Below are positions 1 through 6,033 of a DNA stretch of 7,030 nt, in pieces. The stretch's first letter is position 1. Each line of letters begins with the position of its first letter. This DNA is from JBDIBB01 sp039812685 (GTDB lineage Bacteria; Acidobacteriota; Vicinamibacteria; Vicinamibacterales; JAFNAJ01): positions 1 to 7,030 of the forward strand of contig JBDIBB010000182.1 in the NCBI GenBank assembly GCA_039812685.1, read 5' to 3'. The position numbers and the translations under genes are program-made. The notes beneath the pieces were generated by a model. The model did no database searches. It had not been told where the DNA came from and was given only the letters and a program-made list of their open reading frames with translations.

Positions 1-87
1 CCGGTCGACACATCGCGCCGTTCCCAGTTGGAATTCCCGCGAAGTGGTGTGCTGGCCTCCGCCTTGCTCGGAAGGCACCTGCACGCC

Positions 88-828
88 ATGCCCAGACGGC
101 CCAGACCCACCGACATCGACCTCGTGTTCCATGTGATGAACCGTGGAGCCAGGCGACTTGGCCTGTTCGGTTCCGCACAGGAGTACGCCGACTTCCTCGA
201 CGTGCTCGAAGAGGCTGTCGAGCGGTTCTCCATGCGCCTGCTCGCCTACGTGGTCATGCCGAACCACTGGCACATGGTGGTGTGGCCAACAGCCGGCAGT
301 GACCTCGCGAAGTTCATGGCCTGGTCAACCGGCGTGCACGTGCAGCGCTGGCATCGCGCCAGGCAGTCCACCGGCACCGGCACCATCTACCAGGGGCGCT
401 ACAAGGCCATTCCCGTCAAGGACGACCGTCACCTGCTGACCCTCTGTCGCTACGTCGAGCGCAATCCAGTGCGAGCTGGATTGGTCGCCAGGGCCGCCGA
501 CTGGCCATGGAGCAGCGCGTCGCCTCGTGCCCGCGAATTCGGACCACGCCTCTCTCCCTGGCCGGTGGCGCGGCCTGAACCCTGGGAAGTTCTGCTCGAC
601 CAGGAGCAGGCGCCCGACGAAGTCGAGGGTGTCCGGCAGGCGATTCGCACGGCGACGCCCTACGGGCCACTGGCGTGGCAGAGCGTGGTGGCTGCTCAGT
701 TGCGGTGGACGCTGGGCGGGCGTCCACGTGGCCGTCCCAGGAAGGTCGGGTCGCCTCAGGCTGCGCCCATCGAGCGGCGCCGTCCTGCCGCGGTTCGACA
801 TCTGGACGCCGGAAGTCCCTCCGCGTGA
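88..828 (+). CDS. RAYT-type Y1/HUH transposase (REP-associated tyrosine transposase family)
   Basis: A single-strand DNA transposase of the IS200/IS605-related Y1 superfamily; RAYT members act on REP-like hairpins rather than on a classical IS. In the 246-aa product, the N-terminal core strand HVMNRG lies at residues 15-20. The HUH metal-binding motif is in MPNHWHMVV (His60 and His62). GRYKAIPV is near 104-110, and RYVERNPVRAGLV near 121-133 carries the likely catalytic Tyr122. A C-terminal PYGPLAW segment and a basic GRPRGRPRK stretch (near 211-219) are typical of the family and may bind DNA. Length fits the family, and no frameshift or lost catalytic residue is visible. I chose the ATG at 88 because the family's conserved sequence begins there. 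A GGAAGG lies at 70-75, rather far upstream. An in-frame TTG at 28 would add 20 residues of no recognisable character. The gene sits beside a porin remnant, which fits a mobile-element scar. Family assignment is firm; activity is unproven. Confidence 0.9.
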   Translation: MPRRPRPTDIDLVFHVMNRGARRLGLFGSAQEYADFLDVLEEAVERFSMRLLAYVVMPNHWHMVVWPTAGSDLAKFMAWSTGVHVQRWHRARQSTGTGTIYQGRYKAIPVKDDRHLLTLCRYVERNPVRAGLVARAADWPWSSASPRAREFGPRLSPWPVARPEPWEVLLDQEQAPDEVEGVRQAIRTATPYGPLAWQSVVAAQLRWTLGGRPRGRPRKVGSPQAAPIERRRPAAVRHLDAGSPSA

Positions 829-876
829 CCGCGCGCCGCGTGACACCAGCCGCGGTGGCAGTGGCTTCGTGATGCC

Positions 877-895
877 TCGGGCGCTCGCCGCCCGA
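877..895. repeat. Perfect hairpin downstream of the transposase, candidate REP-like end
   Basis: TCGGGCG (877-883) and CGCCCGA (889-895) form a perfect 7-bp stem with a 5-base loop. It lies 48 bases after the transposase stop and is followed by AAAAAC and then by ACCCGACCCCATTTTCTC (904-921). RAYT enzymes recognise short GC-rich hairpins, so this is a reasonable candidate for the right end of the element or for a REP-like copy. The A-run lies on the plus strand, so it does not form a terminator for the transposase. Only one copy is in the window, so I cannot show that it is repeated. Confidence 0.4.
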
Positions 896-913
896 AAAAC
901 ACACCCGACCCCA

Positions 914-1144
914 TTTTCTCCCGACGATGCGATGGGCCTGGCAATCACCAGCGTGCGGCTGTCGGAATGGGTAGCTGACCGCTTCGACGACGGCCGGGAG
1001 ACGGTATTCGTGGCGTTCTACCGGTACCAGTTGACGCCGTGGCTCGCGCTCCAGCCCGACCTCCAGCGCGCCATGCTCGGGGCCTGCCTCGCGCCGCGGC
1101 GCCGGGCGTTGATGGCGACCCTGCGCCTGCGGCTCGAATTCTGA
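914..1144 (+). pseudogene. 3' remnant of an OprB-family carbohydrate-selective porin gene
   Basis: The reading frame ending in TGA at 1142-1144 encodes the last ~76 residues of what looks like an OprB-type outer-membrane porin. The segment PDDAMGLAIT resembles the D-D-x-x-G-L-A-V strand of that family, and YRYQLTPWLALQPDLQ matches its very characteristic penultimate strands. The end, ATLRLRLEF, is a beta-barrel closing strand with alternating hydrophobic residues and a terminal Phe. OprB proteins run to roughly 400-450 residues, so the signal peptide and most of the barrel are missing. The frame stays open upstream, but there it overlaps the transposase gene and shows no porin character. The usual Y-V-x-N/H-P-G-G loop after PDLQ is replaced by RAMLGACLAPRRR, which suggests decay. 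The likely cause is insertion or recombination of the neighbouring RAYT element. The 5' part, if it survives, lies outside the window. An ATG at 932 could give a 70-aa peptide, but I see no good ribosome-binding site for it. Confidence 0.7.
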
Positions 1145-1191
1145 AGCCGCGGCATGACGGCCGGTGGAGGCGAGACCGCGCGCAGGCGGCC

Positions 1192-1221
1192 TTGACCGCA
1201 TCGCCCGGCCTGTTCCACGAT
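1192..1221 (+). promoter_or_regulatory. Candidate sigma-70 promoter for the riboswitch-receptor transcript
   Basis: TTGACC (1192-1197, five of six matches to the -35 consensus) is followed after 18 bases by CACGAT (1216-1221, three of six for the -10). Transcription would begin near 1228, just ahead of the first paired base of the TPP aptamer at 1232. That is where a riboswitch promoter should lie. The -10 is weak, so the assignment rests mainly on position. Confidence 0.45.
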
Positions 1222-1231
1222 CAAGGCACTA

Positions 1232-1315
1232 CTTCGTAGGGGTGTCCCGCGAACGCGGGGCTGAGATCACACCCTTTGAACCTGATCCGGGTCATGCCGG
1301 CGCAGGGAAGCGAAG
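1232..1315 (+). promoter_or_regulatory. TPP riboswitch aptamer (THI element)
   Basis: An RNA element that binds thiamine pyrophosphate and represses the downstream gene. P1 is CTTCG (1232-1236) with CGAAG (1311-1315). P2 is GGGTGT (1240-1245) with ACACCC (1269-1274). P3 is CCCGC (1246-1250) with GCGGG (1255-1259), closed by GAAC. The conserved GCTGAGA is at 1260-1266, where the pyrimidine end of TPP binds. The second conserved arm, TTTGAACCTGATC (1275-1287), GGGTCATGCCGG (1289-1300) and CGCAGGGA (1301-1308), forms the pyrophosphate-sensing P4/P5 side. P3 is a minimal short hairpin, as in many bacterial examples. Both invariant arms are intact and in order, and every helix pairs perfectly. This is the most secure non-coding call in the window. 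Confidence 0.97.
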
Positions 1316-1319
1316 CGGC

Positions 1320-1376
1320 AGCAGACGATGGTTCGTCGCTCCCTTCCGTTTCCGGCGCGGCCGGACGGATGGAGGG
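1320..1376 (+). promoter_or_regulatory. Riboswitch expression platform with a Shine-Dalgarno-masking hairpin
   Basis: Two hairpins fill the space between aptamer and gene. The first pairs AGC-GACGA (1320-1322, 1324-1328, A1323 bulged) with TCGTC-GCT (1333-1340). The second pairs CCCT (1341-1344) with AGGG (1373-1376), then TCCGT (1345-1349) with ACGGA (1365-1369), then CCGG (1352-1355) with CCGG (1361-1364). Its 3' arm contains part of the Shine-Dalgarno GGAGGG (1371-1376) of the receptor gene, so folding would hide the ribosome-binding site. No U-run follows either hairpin, so control is more likely at translation than by termination. AGCGA (1309-1313), part of the P1 3' strand, can alternatively pair with TCGCT (1336-1340), a possible switch between states. 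The pairings are read by eye; the mechanism is inference. Confidence 0.55.
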
Positions 1377-1380
1377 AACG

Positions 1381-3732
1381 ATGAACGCCGTCACGCTCGC
1401 CGTCCTGCTCACGCTCGCCGCACCTGTCTCCGCGCAGACCATTTCGGGCCGCGTCATCGACGCCACCACTCTCGATCCGCTCGCCGCGCGCGTCGAGGTG
1501 GCGGGCGGTCGTCAGGTGACGACGGCCGCGGCCGACGGCGGCTTCCGCGTCGACGCCCTCGGCGCCGCGCGCCTCACGCTCGTCGTCTCGTGCCCCGGCT
1601 ACTACGTGCAGCGGCTCACGGTGGAGGTGGCGCGTGCCGGTCCGGTCGAGGTGGCGCTGGCGCCCGTGGTGTCGGTCACCGATCGCATCGAGGTGACCGC
1701 GACGCGTGCCCGCGAGGGCGTGGATCCGGTGAGCTTCACCAACGTGCCGCAGGAGCGGGTGGCCGACGCCTACTGGGGCCAGGATCCCGCCGTGCTGCTC
1801 TCGCAGGTGGTGCCGGGCCTGTACGCCACCAACGACAACGGGAACGGAATCGGCTATTCGAGCTTCGCGATCCGCGGCTTCGGGCAGGCGCGCACACGCG
1901 TGACGCTCAACGGCGCGCCGATGAACGACGCCGAATCGGGCGACCTCTACTTCGTCGATCTCGCCGACTTCATGGCCACCGCCGGTGACGTGCAGGTGCG
2001 GCGCGGCGTGTTCGGGCTCTCAGGGCTCGGCGGCAGCATCGACATCTCCACCGCGCAGCCCTCGCCCACGCCGGGGTTCTCGGTGGAGGCCGGCGCCGGC
2101 AGCTACGCCACGCGACGGTTCTCCGTGCAGGCGCAGTCGGGGCTCGTGGGCGGTCGGTGGGCCTTCGCCGCACGCTACTCGACGATCACCACCGACGGCT
2201 ACCGCGATCAGTCGTGGGTGGACATGTGGAACTACTACGCGTCGGCGGCGCGCTTCGGCGAGCGTTCGCGCCTGCGGCTGGTGTTCTTCGGCGGGCCGGA
2301 GAAGACCCATCTCGCGTATGTCGGGGTGCCGCGGGCCGCGCTCGAGGGCCGCGTCACCGGAGACGCGGATCGCGATCGGCGCGCGAACCCGCTCGCGTGG
2401 GACGGCGAGATCGACAGGTTCCTGCAGCCGCACTACCAGCTCGTGCACGAGTTCCAGTGGTCGCCCGCCACGCGGATCAGCCAGACCGCCTACGTCTTCA
2501 CCGGCGCAGGCCACTACGACCAGTACCGGGCGCGGCGCTGGCTCTACGAGTACGCCTTGCCCGATCAGGTGTCGCCCGATGGCACTCTCATCAGCCGGTC
2601 CGACCTCGTCCGCCGCCGTTCCGTGGCCGAGCGCGATGCCGGCTGGGTGCCCACCGTCACGCACGGCCGCGGGCGCTGGACGTTCGAGTTGCAGGGCGAG
2701 GTGCGCCTCCACCGGGCGCACCACGACGGCGAGGTGCGCTGGGCCGATCGGCTGCCGGCGCTCCCGCCCGGCCACCGCTATTACGACTATCGGGTGGACA
2801 AGCGCACGGCGAGCGTGGCGGGGGAGGCGCGCGTCGAGTTGACGCCGCGCGTCTCGCTGAGCGGCGGCCTGCAGGCGACACACCACGGCTACGACCTCTC
2901 GAGGGACCGGCTGAAGGGCGTGAGCCTGTCGGAGGACTTCAACTTCGTGCTGCCGAGGGCCGGCGCCATCGTGAAACTGAGCGACAGCGACCACGCCTAC
3001 CTCGGCGTGGCCCGCGGCATGCGGGAGCCCTTCTTCCGCAGCATCTACGACCCGCAGGACTACTACGCGGCGCCGGCCTCGCTCGCGCCCGAGGATGTGT
3101 GGAACGTGGAGGCAGGGGTTTCGGCGCAGCGGGCGCGCTGGCGCGCGCGCGGCAACGTGTTCTGGATGAAGTTCCTCAACGAGATCGTCTACGCGGGCGC
3201 CCTCGACGACAACGGCGTGCCGGTCTACGGGAACGGCGCCCGCTCGCGGCGCCTGGGCGCCGAACTCGATGCGGGCGTGACGATCGTGCCGGGCCTCGCG
3301 CTGGACGGCGCGCTGACGCTCTCGCGCAACACGTTCACGCGCTACCGCGAGTTCGGCTTCGACGGCGGATCGGTGGTCTACGACGGCCACCGGGTGGCCG
3401 GCTTCCCGGGCGTGATGGCCTCGGTCGCCGCGCGTGGCGAGTGGCGTGGCGCCCGGGGCACGCTGTCGGTCCGGCACGTCGGCCGCTTCTACCTCGACAA
3501 CACGCAGCGCGAGGATCGGGTGAACGATGCGTTCACGGTGGCCGATGCGGCGGTGACGCTGCCAGTGCCCGCCGGCTGGACGGGCGGCGGGCGCGGGCGC
3601 CTCGCGCTCGACCTGCGCGTGAACAACCTGTTCGACGCCCGCTACACGAGCTTCGGCTACGTGGACGGCGACGCGCTCTACATCCCGGCCGCCGGGCGCA
3701 ACGTCTTCGGCGCGTTGTCGGTGAGGTTCTGA
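1381..3732 (+). CDS. TPP-riboswitch-controlled TonB-dependent outer-membrane receptor, probably for thiamine or a precursor
   Basis: A 783-aa active-transport receptor of the outer membrane, powered through TonB-ExbB-ExbD. Residues 1-18 form a signal peptide ending VSA, followed by a carboxypeptidase-regulatory-like beta domain (about 20-95, ISGRVIDATT onward). A possible TonB box is DRIEVTATR (101-109). The plug runs over about 115-225, with SFAIRGFG (161-168), TLNGAPMNDAES (175-186) and VRRGVFGLSGLGGSIDIST (206-224). The barrel fills the rest and ends NVFGALSVRF, with terminal Phe as the assembly signal. The start is the ATG at 1381, preceded by GGAGGG four bases upstream and followed at once by the signal peptide. 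An in-frame ATG at 1276 lies inside the aptamer and is rejected. The TPP riboswitch in the leader is the evidence for substrate: TPP-controlled receptors of this kind (omr1 in Bacteroidota) are linked to thiamine uptake, and the plug wording resembles that group. The exact ligand (thiamine, its phosphates, or HMP) cannot be read from the sequence. Confidence 0.93.
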   Translation: MNAVTLAVLLTLAAPVSAQTISGRVIDATTLDPLAARVEVAGGRQVTTAAADGGFRVDALGAARLTLVVSCPGYYVQRLTVEVARAGPVEVALAPVVSVTDRIEVTATRAREGVDPVSFTNVPQERVADAYWGQDPAVLLSQVVPGLYATNDNGNGIGYSSFAIRGFGQARTRVTLNGAPMNDAESGDLYFVDLADFMATAGDVQVRRGVFGLSGLGGSIDISTAQPSPTPGFSVEAGAGSYATRRFSVQAQSGLVGGRWAFAARYSTITTDGYRDQSWVDMWNYYASAARFGERSRLRLVFFGGPEKTHLAYVGVPRAALEGRVTGDADRDRRANPLAWDGEIDRFLQPHYQLVHEFQWSPATRISQTAYVFTGAGHYDQYRARRWLYEYALPDQVSPDGTLISRSDLVRRRSVAERDAGWVPTVTHGRGRWTFELQGEVRLHRAHHDGEVRWADRLPALPPGHRYYDYRVDKRTASVAGEARVELTPRVSLSGGLQATHHGYDLSRDRLKGVSLSEDFNFVLPRAGAIVKLSDSDHAYLGVARGMREPFFRSIYDPQDYYAAPASLAPEDVWNVEAGVSAQRARWRARGNVFWMKFLNEIVYAGALDDNGVPVYGNGARSRRLGAELDAGVTIVPGLALDGALTLSRNTFTRYREFGFDGGSVVYDGHRVAGFPGVMASVAARGEWRGARGTLSVRHVGRFYLDNTQREDRVNDAFTVADAAVTLPVPAGWTGGGRGRLALDLRVNNLFDARYTSFGYVDGDALYIPAAGRNVFGALSVRF

Positions 3733-3889
3733 CCGGCGCCGGCCGCGCGGCGTGGCGGCGGATCGATGGCGATCGACCGCCGGCGGATTCGCCACGGTCG
3801 CGGCCGATCCTGAGCCGGCCGTGCCGCGCTTCGCACATTTCCAGGTGGCTGGCGCCCGCACCACCGCGTCCGGCCCACTGGAGGTGACC

Positions 3890-4600
3890 GTGCCTGTGAC
3901 ACGCATCAACGATGGCTGGCTCGCGTCGGCCGAGCGCCGGGCGCTTGCCTGGTTCGCCGTGCGGTTGCCCGCGCGCGTGAATTCGGACCACCTGACCGCG
4001 CTGGCGCTGGCGTCGATGATCGGGGCCGGCGTCTCGTACTGGCTGGTCAGCCGGACACCGGTGGGGCTCGTGCTGGCGACGGTCTGTCTGGCCGCGAACT
4101 GGTTTGGCGACAGCCTCGATGGCACCGTGGCGCGCCTGAGGGAGCAGGAGCGACCGCGGTACGGCTACTACGTCGACCACGTGGCCGACGCCGTGGGCAT
4201 CGCGGCGCTGGTGGGCGGCCTCGCCGCGTCGGGCCTGATGCATCCTGCGACAGCCGCAGCGCTGCTGCTGGCCTACTACCTCGTGTGCATCGAGGTCTAC
4301 CTCGCCGCGCACAGCCTGGGCCGGTTCCAGATGAGCGTCTTCAGGATGGGACCGACCGAGTTGCGTCTGCTGCTGGCCCTGGGCAACGTCACCCTGCTGC
4401 TGAACCCCGATGCCGGTCTCATGGGAGGGCGCTGGCGGCTGTTGGACGCCGGCGGGGTCGTGGGCGCGGCCGGCCTCGCGCTCGCCTTCGTCGTGTCGGC
4501 CGCGACCAACGGGCGGCGCCTCTACCGGGAGGAGCCGATGCCCGCCCGGGCGGCTCCAGGCCCTGCCCACGCGGCCCCGGCCACCCGATCGGCGCTATAG
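3890..4600 (+). CDS. CDP-alcohol phosphatidyltransferase-family membrane protein
   Basis: An inner-membrane enzyme family that moves a phospho-alcohol group from a CDP-linked donor to an acceptor alcohol, mostly in phospholipid synthesis. The 236-aa form has the catalytic signature on residues 74-100: Asp74, Asp77-Gly78, Ala81-Arg82, Gly92, Asp96 and Asp100, where the four Asp residues bind metal and the CDP group. The gap between AR and G is nine residues instead of the usual eight, marking a subfamily I cannot name. Hydrophobic segments lie near 35-72, 104-135 and 155-170 and in the C-terminal third, consistent with about six membrane helices. A motif-poor extension is possible if a GTG at 3752 were used. 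I chose the GTG at 3890 because GGAGG (3880-3884) lies five bases upstream. GTGs at 3884 and 3896 are also in frame, and 3896 is a real alternative. The gene follows the receptor on the same strand after 157 bases with no clear terminator, so cotranscription is possible. Substrate unknown. Confidence 0.85.
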   Translation: MPVTRINDGWLASAERRALAWFAVRLPARVNSDHLTALALASMIGAGVSYWLVSRTPVGLVLATVCLAANWFGDSLDGTVARLREQERPRYGYYVDHVADAVGIAALVGGLAASGLMHPATAAALLLAYYLVCIEVYLAAHSLGRFQMSVFRMGPTELRLLLALGNVTLLLNPDAGLMGGRWRLLDAGGVVGAAGLALAFVVSAATNGRRLYREEPMPARAAPGPAHAAPATRSAL

Positions 4601-5872
4601 GGCGGTGCGCACCTCCTGCGCGCCGAGCACCAGGAAGAGCAGCAGGATGACGATGAGCAGGGCGTTGGTCGTCCAGTGGTTGCGCGGGACCGGCGCCTGC
4701 CACGCCACGCGCGAGTTCAGGCACAGCAGCGTGGCCGCGAGGAAGGGGATGAAGAGGCTGCCGACGATGGTGTAGGTGAGGATCACGACGATCGGGCGGC
4801 CGAGGAAGGCGAAGGGCAGCGGCACCAGCGTGAGGAAGGCGAGCGCCAGGCGGTAGGGCGTGCTCGTCACGCGGGTCAGCGCCTCGCGCGCCGCGCGCGG
4901 TTGGTGCGTGAGGATCCCGTAGTAGTCGGCGTAGAGATAGGGCACGCTCTGCCACACGCCCAGCAGCGAGGCGAACACCGCGGCCCAGAATCCCAGCGCG
5001 TAGGCCCACGAGCCGATCGGCCCGATGACCGAGCCGAGCATCTCCGCCATGCGGGGCACCGCCTGCGCGTCGGTGATGCGCGTGCCCGTCACGTAGAACG
5101 CCTGGTGGGCGATGAGCAGGATCGCCATGCCGAAGATCGCGGTGAAGAAGTAGGCGACGCCGATGTCGCCGCGCACGTAGCCGAGGTGCCGCGCGCCCTC
5201 CAGCCGCTCCTCGCGCATCCAGTAGTTGTAGGAGAGCATCGTGATCGATCCGCCGATGCCGCCGATGAGCGACAGGACGTAGGGGCCGCCCTGCGGCGGC
5301 ACGGTCGGCACCAGCAGGCCGCGCAACGCCCCGACCGGGTCGTGCAGCGTCAGCGCCGCGCAGAAGACGATGCAGAAGCCCATGATGCCGACCAGCGTCT
5401 TCATCAGGCGCTCGAAACCCTTGTAGCCGCCGCTGAGCACGAAGGCGCAGCCGACCAGGCTGTGCAGCACGGCGCCCCAGGGCTGGGAGATCGCGCCGCC
5501 GGTCAGGTTGGCGATGCCGAGCCCGGTGGCGTTGGTGAGCGCGGCGCTCACCGCCACGGTCCACAGCACGAGGTAGACGACGAAGTACCACGTCACCCAG
5601 CGCGGCAGGTGCTCGGCCCAGCCCTCCACGGCGGTGGAGCCCGTGGCGAGCTGCCACCGGGCGATGCCTTCGTTGAGCGCGAACTTGAAGAAGGCGCCGA
5701 CCGCGATGGCCCAGAGCAGGGTGGTCCCGTAGTTCGCCCCGGCGACGGTGCCCGCGACGACGTCGCCCGACCCAATGCCCGTGGCGGCGACGACCAGTCC
5801 CGGACCAGCCAGTCGGAGGAAGCTCCAGCGCGAGGATGGGCCCGTCGCGGGCCCGGCAGAAGCTGACGGCAT
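4595..5872 (-). CDS. Nramp-superfamily transporter with altered metal-site motifs
   Basis: A 425-aa inner-membrane protein with about eleven hydrophobic helices and the LeuT-like fold pattern of Nramp/MntH proton-coupled divalent-metal transporters. The N-terminal helix, GPGLVVAATGIGSGDVVAG (23-41), aligns without gaps to the first helix of MntH, but the hallmark D-P-G-N is G-S-G-D (34-37). In helix 6 the usual A-x-x-M-P-H is S-I-T-M-L-S (209-214): the metal-binding Met is kept (Met212), while Pro and His are lost. It is thus a divergent clade member whose ion may not be Mn or Fe. The start is uncertain. ATG 5872 gives the expected N-terminus, but the GGAGGG at 5888-5893 is 15 bases away and is better placed for the out-of-frame ATG at 5879. 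In-frame GTGs at 5896 and 5932 are alternatives. The stop overlaps the stop of the convergent CDP-alcohol gene. Family confident; substrate not. Confidence 0.88.
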   Translation of the reverse strand: MPSASAGPATGPSSRWSFLRLAGPGLVVAATGIGSGDVVAGTVAGANYGTTLLWAIAVGAFFKFALNEGIARWQLATGSTAVEGWAEHLPRWVTWYFVVYLVLWTVAVSAALTNATGLGIANLTGGAISQPWGAVLHSLVGCAFVLSGGYKGFERLMKTLVGIMGFCIVFCAALTLHDPVGALRGLLVPTVPPQGGPYVLSLIGGIGGSITMLSYNYWMREERLEGARHLGYVRGDIGVAYFFTAIFGMAILLIAHQAFYVTGTRITDAQAVPRMAEMLGSVIGPIGSWAYALGFWAAVFASLLGVWQSVPYLYADYYGILTHQPRAAREALTRVTSTPYRLALAFLTLVPLPFAFLGRPIVVILTYTIVGSLFIPFLAATLLCLNSRVAWQAPVPRNHWTTNALLIVILLLFLVLGAQEVRTAL

Positions 5873-5920
5873 GGCGCATATACTACGCCCTCCCACCCCG
5901 CTGCCTCGTGGTCTGGAACC

Positions 5921-5949
5921 GGACGTGAGCACGTCCCGGCCAGGCCGGG
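5921..5949. promoter_or_regulatory. Two abutting perfect inverted repeats, candidate operator region
   Basis: GGACGTG-AG-CACGTCC (5921-5936) is a perfect inverted repeat with 7-bp arms. It runs straight into CCCGGCC-A-GGCCGGG (5935-5949), another perfect one sharing two bases. They lie 49 bases upstream of the Nramp-like start and about 180 bases upstream of the second receptor, inside the shared divergent control region. Such symmetry is typical of sites for dimeric regulators. A structured RNA leader for the minus-strand gene is the alternative. No T-run follows on either strand, so a terminator is unlikely. No known operator consensus (Fur, MntR) is recognised. Confidence 0.4.
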
Positions 5950-6033
5950 GTCATACCGAGTGGCTGCCCCGTTCGTCGATCAGCTCAGCCGTAACCGCGA
6001 TGGACTTCGGGCTCGTGTCCCGCCCGATGGGTG

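Noticed and set aside
1..87. 5' half of the porin gene or left end of the transposase element
   Set aside because: Only a short GCCTT/AAGGC hairpin (61-65 with 72-76) is visible. No OprB-like residues and no match to the hairpin at 877-895 could be seen.
877..895. Transcription terminator for the transposase gene
   Set aside because: The stem is followed on the plus strand by A residues, not a T-run, so it does not have the form of an intrinsic terminator in that direction.
325..1201. Overlapping minus-strand open frames across the transposase and porin remnant
   Set aside because: No recognisable motif in either, and the plus strand carries the HUH/NPVRAG motifs and the OprB-like tail.
1276..1380. 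Upstream extension of the receptor to an in-frame ATG at 1276
   Set aside because: It begins within the conserved TTTGAACCTGATC arm of the riboswitch and would bury the signal peptide. The ATG at 1381 has a Shine-Dalgarno and an immediate signal sequence.
3733..3889. Terminator between the receptor and the CDP-alcohol gene
   Set aside because: The gap holds GC-rich inverted repeats such as the self-complementary CCGGCGCCGG (3733-3742) and GGCCG/CGGCC, but none is followed by a T-run, so I do not call one.
2020..4125. 701-codon open frame on the minus strand opposite the receptor
   Set aside because: Antisense shadow caused by high GC. Its product is Arg/Ala/His-rich without any domain, while the opposite strand encodes a full receptor with signal peptide, plug and barrel end.
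4676..5866. 396-codon open frame on the plus strand opposite the Nramp-like gene
   Set aside because: Low-complexity, highly charged product rich in Arg, Asp, Glu and His. The minus strand gives a well-formed eleven-helix transporter.
4419..5879. 486-codon open frame on the minus strand overlapping the Nramp-like gene
   Set aside because: It has a well-placed ribosome-binding site, but the product is Arg/Gly/Pro-rich with no membrane segments or motifs. It is a frame shadow of the transporter.
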